Made by a program: the position numbers and the translations under genes. From NCBI RefSeq assembly GCF_002797815.1, contig NZ_PGFJ01000001.1, positions 1,240,001 to 1,304,000 of the forward strand: a stretch of DNA of 64,000 nucleotides, read 5' to 3'. Position 1 is the first letter of the stretch. Each line of letters opens with the position of its first letter. Below the pieces are notes generated by a model, which was given only the letters and a program-made list of their open reading frames with translations, was not told the origin of the DNA and did not search any database. This DNA is from Mucilaginibacter auburnensis. GTDB taxonomy: Bacteria; Bacteroidota; Bacteroidia; Sphingobacteriales; Sphingobacteriaceae. Of this stretch, positions 1 to 7,085 are shown piece after piece.

Positions 1-98
1 ATATTTTCAAAGACCTGCATATTACTGCTTTAATGTATGCAATTTATATCCCGATAGTTATTTCGGGCTATTTAGATTGGAAAAAAGAAGTCAAATGA
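1..98 (+). CDS. pnuC: C-terminal end of a PnuC-type nicotinamide mononucleotide/riboside transporter (partial)
   Basis: The frame starting at base 3 is open from the window edge to a TGA at 96-98 and encodes 31 residues ending GYLDWKKEVK. A hydrophobic helix (ALMYAIYIPIVISGYL) followed by W-K/R basic residues resembles the last membrane segment and tail of PnuC, which moves nicotinamide riboside across the inner membrane. The next gene is a NadR-like nicotinamide riboside kinase domain, the usual partner of pnuC in Bacteroidota, which is the main support. Only the tail is visible, so the family call is partly from context. Confidence 0.6.
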   Translation, partial: IFKDLHITALMYAIYIPIVISGYLDWKKEVK

Positions 99-209
99 TA
101 TCGGAATTCGGATTTGTCTTATTTCGCATATCGAATTTTCGATTCGGGTTTAGTCAATTTAACCTGTTTGAAAATTCTGATTTAGTTACTTTTACTGTTT
201 CGATATAAT
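99..209. repeat. Intergenic TCGAAAT/TCCGAAATC-type word repeat leading into nadR
   Basis: This spacer holds iterated, mutually inverted words (TCGGAATTCGGATTTG, ATTTCGCATATCGAA, TCGATTCGGGTTT) related to the AATCCGAAATCG words at 217-247, 34541-34572 and 63721-63745. The repeat runs over the start codon into the first codons of the next gene. Confidence 0.5.
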
Positions 210-764
210 ATGCAGGAATCCGAAATCGAACATCTGAAATCCGACATAAAAAAAATTGCAATTGTTGGACCTGAGTCAACCGGCAAGTCTACCATGTCGG
301 CATGGTTGGCGGAGCATTACGGGACGATATGGGTGCCTGAATATGCACGCGGTTATTGTGAAAAATTAACTGCACCTCCTACCTGGCAGGATGAGATCAA
401 TATGTTTTACGGACAAGTGGCGCTTGAACAGGAACTAATTCCTATGGCAGGAAACGGTATTTTGATATGTGATACTACTTTTATAACTGTAAAAATATGG
501 AGCGACCATATTTTTGGTAATTCGCCAAAAGAGGTGACTGATGCGTTGCCTCTGCATAAATATGATCTGTACCTGCTTTTAGATATTGATATGCCCTGGC
601 AGGATGACCCACTGCGCGACTTCCCCAACCTGCGCGAACACTTTATGGATATCTGGCATCGTGAACTTGAAGCATTGAATGCTAATTATGTGGTGATATC
701 AGGCACCGGGCAGCGACGTTATGACAGGGCGGTAGAGGCGATTGATAAATGTTTTTTTGCTTGA
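210..764 (+). CDS. NadR-like AAA ATPase / nicotinamide riboside kinase domain protein
   Basis: 184 residues. A Walker A P-loop GPESTGKST lies at about residues 20-28, followed by the EYARGYCE motif (about 45-52) and LLLDIDMPWQDDPLRDFP, all typical of the C-terminal ribosylnicotinamide kinase domain of NadR. It should phosphorylate nicotinamide riboside to NMN, trapping what PnuC imports, in the cytosol. There is no N-terminal HTH or adenylyltransferase domain, so it is the stand-alone kinase form. The ATG at 210 is the only start before the P-loop. Residues 2-13 (QESEIEHLKSDI) are encoded by the dispersed word repeat at 217-247, so the first dozen residues look acquired. A terminator follows at 770. 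Confidence 0.85.
   Translation: MQESEIEHLKSDIKKIAIVGPESTGKSTMSAWLAEHYGTIWVPEYARGYCEKLTAPPTWQDEINMFYGQVALEQELIPMAGNGILICDTTFITVKIWSDHIFGNSPKEVTDALPLHKYDLYLLLDIDMPWQDDPLRDFPNLREHFMDIWHRELEALNANYVVISGTGQRRYDRAVEAIDKCFFA
217..247. repeat. AATCCGAAATCG word repeat inside the 5' end of the NadR-like gene
   Basis: Two tandem near-copies of a word, AATCCGAAATCGAACAT and CTGAAATCCGACAT. Related copies are intergenic at 34541-34572 and in the rRNA spacer at 63721-63745. Here it is translated as residues 3-13 of the kinase. Confidence 0.6.
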
Positions 765-769
765 AATTT

Positions 770-797
770 GGCTGAAGCCGTTCTCCTTCAGCCTTTA
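770..797 (+). terminator. Hairpin terminator after the NadR-like gene
   Basis: GGCTGAAG (770-777) pairs perfectly with CTTCAGCC (786-793) around an 8-base loop, followed by TTTAT. It begins seven bases after the stop codon. The T tract is short, so efficiency is uncertain. Confidence 0.6.
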
Positions 798-805
798 TCC
801 GTCGG

Positions 806-880
806 CGATAGCGAAGGGTCTTATACGCTCTGCTAACCGAGCGCTTCGTAAAGCGTGGTTTATAAGATCCTTCGCTATCG
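806..880. repeat. 75-bp imperfect palindrome (REP/MITE-like)
   Basis: CGATAGCGAAGGGTCTTATA (806-825) and TATAAGATCCTTCGCTATCG (861-880) are inverted with 19 of 20 bases matching. The inner part holds further self-complementary bases around GCGCTTCGTAAAGCG. The right arm continues CTCAGGATGACA, a word familiar from dispersed Bacteroidota repeats. No open frame is present. Confidence 0.65.
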
Positions 881-900
881 CTCAGGATGACAGTTTTACT

Positions 901-1020
901 TGGTTATAGGAGGTGTGGTCCACGTGGCTCACCCCCGGCTCTTAGCGGCTCTTGCCGGTTTTTGGGAGCCTTTGGTGGCTCTCAGGGCTCCCGGTGGTTC
1001 ACCCCGGCCAGAGCCACCAC
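901..1020. repeat. GC-rich spacer with GGCTCT words and a hairpin
   Basis: This block is far richer in G and C than its surroundings and repeats GGCTCT/GGCTC several times. GGTGGCTCT (974-982) is a perfect inverted match to AGAGCCACC (1010-1018). No gene is visible. Together with 806-880 it makes the 765-1050 spacer wholly repeat-derived. Confidence 0.45.
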
Positions 1021-1049
1021 CCGCAATTGATAGACAATAAAAATTTAGC

Positions 1050-1080
1050 TTGTTATACACACCATAATCAATTACTTTTG
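1050..1080 (+). promoter_or_regulatory. Promoter for the micro-protein/symporter operon
   Basis: A perfect -7 box TACTTTTG (1073-1080, consensus TAnnTTTG) has a TTG at 1050-1052, spacing 20. The first ATG is at 1101. Confidence 0.6.
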
Positions 1081-1100
1081 CCCTACTACATATTCATACA

Positions 1101-1283
1101 ATGAAACACGAAGACAACAACTATTATTCAGTTTATTATCTTGTTGGTTTGTTAGCAGGCCTTTTCACCGGCGTGGCTACACACAGTGGTCCTGGCTATA
1201 TAATTGGCCTGGGTGTTACCGGTTTATTGTTTGCCGGTTTCTTCCTGCGCGTGTTCGTTAAAGGACATGAAAAAAACGTCTGA
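1101..1283 (+). CDS. Small two-helix membrane protein upstream of symporter
   Basis: 60 residues. A short polar N-terminus (MKHEDNNYYSVYY) is followed by two glycine-rich hydrophobic segments (about 11-28 and 33-52) and a basic tail, so a small inner-membrane hairpin protein is expected. I do not recognise the family. It is first in a tightly packed unit: the next small gene starts at 1267 inside its end and the symporter overlaps that one, so translational coupling is likely. An accessory or regulatory subunit of the symporter is inference from position only. Confidence 0.65.
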   Translation: MKHEDNNYYSVYYLVGLLAGLFTGVATHSGPGYIIGLGVTGLLFAGFFLRVFVKGHEKNV

Positions 1284-1395
1284 TACAGAGTTACCGCCAT
1301 TTATACGCAGCTGGAACCAATTTTATTGGGTAGTTGTTGTTTGGCTGGTTTTTCTTATCGTCGTATTCTGGCTCATCACTTTATATTTTAGATGA
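1267..1395 (+). CDS. 42-residue single-span membrane protein, possible symporter small subunit
   Basis: I take the ATG at 1267 (MKKTSDTELPPFIRSW...), which overlaps the previous gene by 17 bases; the longer frame from 1204 has an unlikely cysteine-rich start. One strongly hydrophobic helix spans about residues 17-40 after an aromatic stretch (SWNQFYW), with an arginine at the end. It overlaps the symporter start by four bases (ATGA at 1392). Small hydrophobic partners encoded next to SSS-family transporters are known (for example the YhdT-PanF and DUF4212-type pairs). Whether this is one of those families cannot be told without a search. Confidence 0.6.
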   Translation: MKKTSDTELPPFIRSWNQFYWVVVVWLVFLIVVFWLITLYFR

Positions 1396-3083
1396 GCGTA
1401 ATTGATTGGATAGTTCTTGCTGTAACGCTTTTATCTATAGTAACCTATGGTATCTGGAAAAGCGGCTCCAATAAAAATATTGATCAATATCTGGTAGGCG
1501 GGCGTTCGCTCCCTTGGTACCACATAGGTCTTTCGGTAATGGCAACGCAAGCAAGCGCCATTACCTTCCTCTCAGCTCCCGGTCAGGCTTATTCAGACGG
1601 GATGCGCTTTGTTCAGTTTTACTTTGGTTTGCCCCTGGCCATGATCGTGCTGTGCATCACCTTTGTGCCCATATTTCATAAACTCAAAGTTTACACCGCT
1701 TACGAATATTTGGAACAGCGTTTTGACCTGAAAACCCGCTCACTGGTGGCTTTCCTGTTTTTGGTGCAGCGCGGCTTGTCAACAGGTATCACTATCTACG
1801 CGCCATCTATCATCCTTTCCACCATCTTAAACATTGATACAACCTACACTACGCTGTTTATTGGTAGTTTGGTAATATTTTATACCGTGTATGGCGGAAC
1901 AAAGGCGGTATCATACACCCAGCTGCTGCAAATGAGCATTATTTTTTTGGGGATGTTTGCGGCAGGGGCAATGGTAGTGGCTATGTTGCCCGACAATGTT
2001 GGCTTTGGTCACGCACTAAAGTTGGCCGGAAAGCTCGGTAAAATGAATGTGATAGACTGGAAGTTTGATCCGGATAGCCGCTATAATATCTGGAGCGGTA
2101 TTGTTGGCGGTTTCTTTTTGCAGCTGTCTTATTTCGGAACAGATCAGAGCCAGGTTGGGCGGTATTTAACCGGTAGTTCGGTGGGACAAAGCAGGATGGG
2201 TTTGATCATGAATGGATTGATCAAAATACCTATGCAGTTTTGTATTTTGCTGATAGGCATATTGGTATTCGCTTTTTATCAGTTTAACAAGCCACCATTG
2301 TTTTTTAACCAATACGAGGTTAAACAGGTAGAAGAGAGCCGGTACGCTGCGGAATATACAGCGTTGAATGCACAACATACCGAAGCATTTGAGCATAGAA
2401 AAGCTGCCGCCGATGGCCTCGTCAACGCAATCGACAGTAAAAACGAACAAGCGGTTGAACAGGCGCAACTTAAACTAAAAACTGCCGATACAGAAGTTGC
2501 TGAGGTGAGAGCGCAAGGTATTGCCTTGATGAAAAAGAATAACAACAAGGCTGATACAAACGATACCAATTACGTTTTCCTGAACTTTGTTACCAACTAC
2601 CTGCCCAAGGGATTGATAGGTTTGCTTATTGCCATTGTTTTTATGGCGTCTATGGGTTCAACAGCAAGCGCGTTAAACTCGTTGGCCTCAACAACGGTAA
2701 TTGATATTTATAAACGCAATATCAATAAATCAGCATCCGACAGAAATTATGTGAATGTATCTCGTGCGGCTACGGTATTCTGGGGAGTGGTGTGTATCAT
2801 TATGGCGCTTTATGCCAGCAAACTGGGTAATTTACTGGAGGCGGTAAATCAGCTTGGCTCTTATATCTATGGAACTATATTAGGGGTATTTGTCACTGCT
2901 TTTTACATTAAGCGTGTGAAAGGATCGTCGGTGTTTATCGCTGCAGTGTTGTCTGAGATCATTATCTGTATTTGCGGATACTATGAAGTTGTGGCTTACC
3001 TATGGCTGAATGCTATAGGTTGTATTCTGGTGATAGCCCTGGCTTTACTGGCGAATTTGTTTTTTGAGGATAAGGAAAATTAG
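1392..3083 (+). CDS. Sodium:solute symporter (SSS/SLC5 family)
   Basis: 563 residues with about 13 hydrophobic segments. Early motifs such as DQYLVGGRSLPWYHIGLSVMATQASAITFLSAPG match the SSS family, which uses the sodium gradient to import sugars, vitamins or organic acids; the substrate cannot be assigned. Unusually, residues about 295-393 between two membrane segments form a long charged, helix-prone insertion (EESRYAAEYTALNAQHTEAFEHRK...), probably a cytosolic or periplasmic coiled coil. The gene is coupled to two micro membrane proteins upstream by overlaps. The start ATG at 1392 sits in the ATGA overlap. Confidence 0.88.
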   Translation: MSVIDWIVLAVTLLSIVTYGIWKSGSNKNIDQYLVGGRSLPWYHIGLSVMATQASAITFLSAPGQAYSDGMRFVQFYFGLPLAMIVLCITFVPIFHKLKVYTAYEYLEQRFDLKTRSLVAFLFLVQRGLSTGITIYAPSIILSTILNIDTTYTTLFIGSLVIFYTVYGGTKAVSYTQLLQMSIIFLGMFAAGAMVVAMLPDNVGFGHALKLAGKLGKMNVIDWKFDPDSRYNIWSGIVGGFFLQLSYFGTDQSQVGRYLTGSSVGQSRMGLIMNGLIKIPMQFCILLIGILVFAFYQFNKPPLFFNQYEVKQVEESRYAAEYTALNAQHTEAFEHRKAAADGLVNAIDSKNEQAVEQAQLKLKTADTEVAEVRAQGIALMKKNNNKADTNDTNYVFLNFVTNYLPKGLIGLLIAIVFMASMGSTASALNSLASTTVIDIYKRNINKSASDRNYVNVSRAATVFWGVVCIIMALYASKLGNLLEAVNQLGSYIYGTILGVFVTAFYIKRVKGSSVFIAAVLSEIIICICGYYEVVAYLWLNAIGCILVIALALLANLFFEDKEN

Positions 3084-3126
3084 GGGCAAAATAAATGCCC
3101 CTTCGAACTTGCTTCTTAGGGGCATT
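3083..3126 (+). terminator. Alternative hairpins after the symporter gene
   Basis: GGGGCA (3083-3088) pairs with TGCCCC (3096-3101), and AATGCCCC (3094-3101) can instead pair with GGGGCATT (3119-3126). There is no strong T tract, so termination is only a suggestion. Confidence 0.35.
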
Positions 3127-3298
3127 CAACCTAAACCTTATCACAATTAAACCGGCAAGTGCCGGTTCGTATCACTTGATACAAACACTGTACCAAATTT
3201 TTCTATGCCTTTCCCAGTTCGAAATTTAAATCTTTTAGTGTAGCAGTAATCAGTTGACCGAAAAAGTGTATAAAAAATTCAACCATGTGTTTACAATT

Positions 3299-3799
3299 TT
3301 ATACACTTTTAACAACATCGTCATTACTTCTTCGTCTGATCAGCCTGTCAGCAAAAAACAGCAACAGCATTATATCAAAGTAAATAAAGGCTTTCCAGGC
3401 TGTGGAGTTTATCAATGCACTTGAATTAATTTGCTGAATATGGATGTCCAGCGAGTGATTTCCGATACTTCGCATTGCTCCTTCAAACAACAGAAATGAT
3501 AAAATACCTAATGTTAGCAACAGTACACCAGCTATTGACGTAATAATGTATTTGTTGATTTTGGTTTTAAGCGGTTTTGCCGCCTGTTCGTTACGAATGG
3601 CTTCCATAACATTATAGCTGAAAGCCATTGTCGGCTCCTCTAAAGTGACGGCCGATAGCTCACTTTCCATCTCCAGCATGCTATTAAACGCGTTTCGCCA
3701 TTGTTCATCACTTTCTATCAAGCCGGCGATAGTTGCTTTATCTTGTTCGTTGCAGGTACCGTCAATATATTCCCACAGTTTTTCTTCCACGTTGCTCAT
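3299..3799 (-). CDS. Anti-sigma factor-like membrane protein
   Basis: 166 residues. The N-terminal region (SNVEEKLWEYIDGTCNEQDKATIAGLIESDEQWRNAF) resembles the cytosolic sigma-binding domain of Bacteroidota anti-sigma factors, here without the zinc-binding HxxxCxxC motif. Two hydrophobic segments lie at about residues 85-107 and 137-152. It overlaps the sigma-factor gene by four bases, so the two are co-translated and it probably holds that sigma factor at the membrane. The inducing signal is unknown. Confidence 0.75.
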   Translation of the reverse strand: MSNVEEKLWEYIDGTCNEQDKATIAGLIESDEQWRNAFNSMLEMESELSAVTLEEPTMAFSYNVMEAIRNEQAAKPLKTKINKYIITSIAGVLLLTLGILSFLLFEGAMRSIGNHSLDIHIQQINSSALINSTAWKAFIYFDIMLLLFFADRLIRRRSNDDVVKSV

Positions 3800-4377
3800 A
3801 TCAGTTCTTTCACCTCGTGTTTTAAATTTTGTTCCAATTTCTCTTTCAGTCGCTTGCGCGCCCTGAATAGTTTTACTTTAACGCCATTAGTTTCAATACT
3901 CATTATCTGTGCTATTTCTTCTAATGACTGCTCTGCGTGATAAAACAGCGTTAAAACGGTAGCGTCGTCAGCGGGTAATTGGCCTATGGCCTCATTAAGA
4001 TAATATGACCTTGACCTACTCTCGGCCGTATTAACATCAAACCCTGACATTGTACTTTCTATTTGTATATAAGTAGCATCATCATCAAGCGCCACCGTAT
4101 TATTCGTTTTTTTACGCAGGCTGGTCATTGCGGTAGTATATACAACCGTATACAGCCAGGTGCTGAATTTTGATTCCTGTTTGAAGGAGCTTAAGGCGCG
4201 GTAAACTTTAATAAAGCTATCCTGCGCCACCTCCTCTGCATCTTCCCGGCTTTTGGTAAAACGAAGCGCCAGTGTAAACGTGTACCGCTCATAGCGCTTA
4301 ACCAGCAACGCATAAGCCTGCTGATCGCCTTTAAGCGTTCGTTGTATCAGTTCAATGTCGGTAAGCTTGCTTTGCAT
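3796..4377 (-). CDS. ECF-type RNA polymerase sigma factor
   Basis: 193 residues. Region 2 is seen at about 20-90 (LVKRYERYTFTLALRFTKSREDAEEVAQDSFIKVYRALSSFKQESKFSTWLYTV) and region 4 at about 130-180 (AIGQLPADDATVLTLFYHAEQSLEEIAQIMSIETNGVKVKLFRARKRLKEKL). The 20-40 residue acidic linker between them is typical. The downstream overlapping anti-sigma gene suggests membrane-stress control. The gene is divergent from the membrane protein at 4579; the 200-base spacer would hold both promoters. Confidence 0.9.
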   Translation of the reverse strand: MQSKLTDIELIQRTLKGDQQAYALLVKRYERYTFTLALRFTKSREDAEEVAQDSFIKVYRALSSFKQESKFSTWLYTVVYTTAMTSLRKKTNNTVALDDDATYIQIESTMSGFDVNTAESRSRSYYLNEAIGQLPADDATVLTLFYHAEQSLEEIAQIMSIETNGVKVKLFRARKRLKEKLEQNLKHEVKELI

Positions 4378-4578
4378 GTAATGCCTGATATGACTACGGC
4401 TTTTAGCATCAGGTTACACCCTGTATTATAAATATATAAATAATGAGTGTAAGAACGCTTGCTAACTTCCTGCAAATAATTTTAAGGGAACCCGTAACCT
4501 GCTAAAAAAAAGCGTAGTCATAGCTGCAAATAACACGGTAAAACACCGCATCATTAAAAACATTAAAAACTTAATATC

Positions 4579-4920
4579 ATGGATAACGTAGCTTTATTGG
4601 TCCCCATTTTTGTACCCTTATCATTTTTTGCATTAGTTTTCGGCATTGTTTATCTCCGCAACAGGGAGCGTATGGCTATGATAGAACGAGGCATGGACCC
4701 GCGCCTTCAAATTGAGAATACAGGCCCACGCAATTATGTATTAACAACCGGTATGTTAATGATAGGAAGTGGCCTGGGGCTATTTATAGCTAATATGATA
4801 GAGTGGTCGTTAAAATTCAATGATCCCGAAGCTATCTATTTCGGTTGTATAGCATTCTTCGGAGGTCTTGGCTTGCTTGGCGCTTATTTGATCGATAAAA
4901 AAGCGTCTACGAAGCAGTGA
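4579..4920 (+). CDS. Small membrane protein (DUF6249-like)
   Basis: 113 residues, with three hydrophobic segments (about 5-25, 52-74, 84-104) and the conserved-looking linker RNRERMAMIERGMDPRL between the first two. This layout matches small inner-membrane proteins common in Bacteroidota and labelled DUF6249. It is divergent from the sigma/anti-sigma pair and may be a target of that sigma factor (inference). Function unknown. Its stop codon directly borders the 4921-5150 repeat. Confidence 0.65.
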   Translation: MDNVALLVPIFVPLSFFALVFGIVYLRNRERMAMIERGMDPRLQIENTGPRNYVLTTGMLMIGSGLGLFIANMIEWSLKFNDPEAIYFGCIAFFGGLGLLGAYLIDKKASTKQ

Positions 4921-5150
4921 TAGTTGATCAGAGATTGGTTGATTAGTGATTAGTTGTTTTTGATGACTATTCATTAATCGCTGACCAATTGATTGGAGAT
5001 CGGTTGATTAGAGATTGGATGATTAGTAATTAGTTGCTTTGTTAACTATTTATTAATCGCTGACCGTTTGATTAGAGATTAGTTGATCAGTGAGTAGTAG
5101 TTTGCTACCTGATCACTAATCTCTGATCAACCAATCAACTACTCACTAAG
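4921..5150. repeat. Iterated GATTAG/GATCAG word repeat between convergent genes
   Basis: Built from GATTAG, GATCAG and TTGATTGG words. A 57-base unit at 4931-4987 recurs at 5011-5066 with few changes, spacing 80. The end (5107-5150) is the inverted form of the beginning, so a transcript could fold into a long imperfect hairpin. It starts at the stop codon of the gene at 4579-4920 and includes the stop codon of the gene at 5139. Confidence 0.7.
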
Positions 5151-5654
5151 ATACCTCTCCCTCACAATATTCAAATGATGTTGTATGTGGCCCGCCATAG
5201 CATAAACCAATGCCCGTACCGAGGTTAAAATGCCATTTGATATAGCCGACATTTCCAGTTGGTCATCTCTTAAATTACGGATCAAAAACACATCTGCTGC
5301 TCTTACAGCTTTAAATTCCGCCGCAAGGTCAGCTATATTACGCTTGTTGAAATCAGCCAGCTCAACATAGGTATTCTCATCAAAGCCCGGCAATTCCGCC
5401 TGTCCGCGCGAAAAGGCAAACGCCCGGTAGGCAAAGGTGCGTTCGGTATCAATTATGTGGCCAAGTACTTGTTTAAGCGTCCACTTATCGGGGCCGTAAG
5501 CGTGCATTGCTTTTTCTTCACTTAGTTTGCTGAACAGATCAAACACCGCATTGGTTTGTTGCTCAAGTAAAGCTATAACATCAGGGGTATTAATTATCAA
5601 ATTGATGTAGTTGCCCATAAACGGGGCGTGTTCTTCAGGCTTCGGTGGTTTCAT
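5139..5654 (-). CDS. DinB-family (YfiT-like) putative metal-dependent protein
   Basis: 171 residues in a four-helix pattern. Helix motifs WTLKQVLGHIIDTERTFAYRAFAFSRG and MAGHIQHHLNIVRERY carry the histidines that form the metal site in DinB/YfiT proteins. Family members are thiol-dependent metalloenzymes or of unknown function; no reaction can be assigned. The start overlaps the upstream kinase gene by about 20 bases, so they form one transcript. The last codons (S-E-stop) lie inside the repeat at 4921-5150. A paralogue is at 42151. Confidence 0.82.
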   Translation of the reverse strand: MKPPKPEEHAPFMGNYINLIINTPDVIALLEQQTNAVFDLFSKLSEEKAMHAYGPDKWTLKQVLGHIIDTERTFAYRAFAFSRGQAELPGFDENTYVELADFNKRNIADLAAEFKAVRAADVFLIRNLRDDQLEMSAISNGILTSVRALVYAMAGHIQHHLNIVRERYLSE

Positions 5655-6879
5655 ATGTTTTAATGGTTTTCAAACTAATGCGGAAAGTTGTGCCCTTGCC
5701 CAGCTCTGAGTCGCGCACAACTATGTGGCCGTTGTGATAGTTTTCTACAATACGTTTGGTTAGCGATAAGCCCAATCCCCAGCCGCGTTTGCGGGTAGTA
5801 TAGCCCGGCTGAAAAACGGTATTAAACTTGCTGCGTGGTATGCCTTTACCCGAGTCAATAATGTCTATATAAACCAGATCCCGGGTTTTACTTGCTATTA
5901 CCTCCACTCTTATGCTGCCTTTGCCATCAATAGCATTCACCGCGTTTTTAAGCAGGTTTTCAATTACCCAGTCAAATAGGGGCACATTTAATCCGGCCTT
6001 CAAGGTGTTGTCTCCACTCATTTCAAAGCTTATGTTGTGGCTAACGCGTATTTTAAAGTAATCGACAAAATCCTTCACAACATCAAAAACTACAAGCGGT
6101 TCCAATTTGGGCACCGAACCTATTTTTGAAAAACGGTCGGCTACAATTTCGAGGCGCTTAATATCATTGCCCATTTCGTTCATTAGCGGGTCTTCCTCCG
6201 CATTGAACTTATCTTTCAATAATTCCAGCCAGGCCATTAATGATGAAATTGGCGTACCCAACTGGTGCGCAGTTTCTTTAGCTAAACCTACCCAAACCTG
6301 GTTCTGTTCAGATTTGCGAGAGGTGTTGAATGCCGTATAGGCCAATAACAGAAAAATAGCGATAACGGATAACTGCACGTAAGGGAACAACCGCAATTGC
6401 GTAAGCAAGTCAGAATCTTTATAATAAATAAGCCAATAGCCATTTAAGGTGCCCGCTCTTCCCGGCAGATCTATCCTGAACGGATCGTGCTGAGCTTTCA
6501 TGGTCTCTAACTGAGCCTTAAAGTATTCCGGATCATACTTGGCCGCCTTTTTATCTATTACCTCATCTTTAGGCAGGTCAATAAAAGTTTTGGTGGTGTC
6601 CAGGCCTTTTGAAAATAATATCTCACCATGCTCATTAGTTACAATAGCCGGAACGGTTGAGCTATCGCGCACAGTAAATACGTACGATAGAGTAGAGTTA
6701 TTATCAGCGGTTATGGTTTCCTTCATGCTCAACGCCCATATCTGTGCCCGCGACCGCTCAGAGCGCGCTATGTTTTTAACCAGGTAGCGGGTGTACATTA
6801 ATGAGCCGCTGGCTATTATAGTAGCAAAGAACAGTAAAATGTAATTCCAGAGTCGCCTGTTTTGGTATGCGTTGATCAT
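5635..6879 (-). CDS. Sensor histidine kinase, orphan
   Basis: 414 residues from the ATG at 6879; a TTG four codons upstream is less likely. Two membrane segments (about 9-28 and 142-162) enclose a roughly 110-residue periplasmic sensor region without a recognised fold. The H-box AKETAHQLGTPISSL puts the phosphorylated His near residue 203. The N box NLLKNAVNAIDG and the G boxes DSGKGIP and GWGLGLSL complete the ATP-binding domain. No response regulator is adjacent; the downstream partner is the DinB gene, overlapping by about 20 bases. Confidence 0.88.
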   Translation of the reverse strand: MINAYQNRRLWNYILLFFATIIASGSLMYTRYLVKNIARSERSRAQIWALSMKETITADNNSTLSYVFTVRDSSTVPAIVTNEHGEILFSKGLDTTKTFIDLPKDEVIDKKAAKYDPEYFKAQLETMKAQHDPFRIDLPGRAGTLNGYWLIYYKDSDLLTQLRLFPYVQLSVIAIFLLLAYTAFNTSRKSEQNQVWVGLAKETAHQLGTPISSLMAWLELLKDKFNAEEDPLMNEMGNDIKRLEIVADRFSKIGSVPKLEPLVVFDVVKDFVDYFKIRVSHNISFEMSGDNTLKAGLNVPLFDWVIENLLKNAVNAIDGKGSIRVEVIASKTRDLVYIDIIDSGKGIPRSKFNTVFQPGYTTRKRGWGLGLSLTKRIVENYHNGHIVVRDSELGKGTTFRISLKTIKTYETTEA

Positions 6880-6910
6880 ATCGTTTATCAAATAACGTAA
6901 ATTTTATTGT

Positions 6911-7065
6911 AGTCCGGAAGTCGGAAAGGCTGTAAGTCCGAAAGAATAGTCATGTGTTCTTAACTAATAAGCGTACAAAACAATCTTCCGGACTTACCGA
7001 CTTTCCTGACTGTTCAACTAATATTACATCTTCCGGACTTTCTGACTTACCCGACTTTCGGACTA
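6911..7065. repeat. CCGGACTTTCCGACTT word repeat upstream of gltX
   Basis: Copies of the words TTCCGGACTT, CCGACTTT and TCGGACT occur twice in direct orientation (about 6985-7015 and 7030-7065) and once inverted (6911-6945, AGTCCGGAAGTCGGAAAGG). It separates the divergent kinase and gltX genes and ends just before the gltX -7 box. Confidence 0.65.
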
Positions 7066-7070
7066 ATAAC

Positions 7071-7078
7071 TATCTTTG
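7071..7078 (+). promoter_or_regulatory. -7 promoter box of gltX
   Basis: TATCTTTG fits the Bacteroidota consensus TAnnTTTG and ends seven bases before the ATG at 7086, implying a very short or absent leader. It decides the start: the in-frame upstream extension to 6954 lies before the promoter. Confidence 0.75.
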
Positions 7079-7085
7079 CGCCCAT

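Noticed and set aside
901..1020. A structured RNA or tRNA in the GC-rich block
   Set aside because: No cloverleaf, no conserved tRNA T-loop, and the pattern is explained by GGCTC repeats and one hairpin.
4921..5150. Possible CRISPR array
   Set aside because: The units are drifting short words with an inverted half, without constant repeats, unique spacers of even length or cas genes.
6954..7085. 44-codon N-terminal extension of gltX
   Set aside because: It is made of the CCGGACTT word repeat and lies upstream of the -7 box at 7071; the usual GltX N-terminus begins at 7086.
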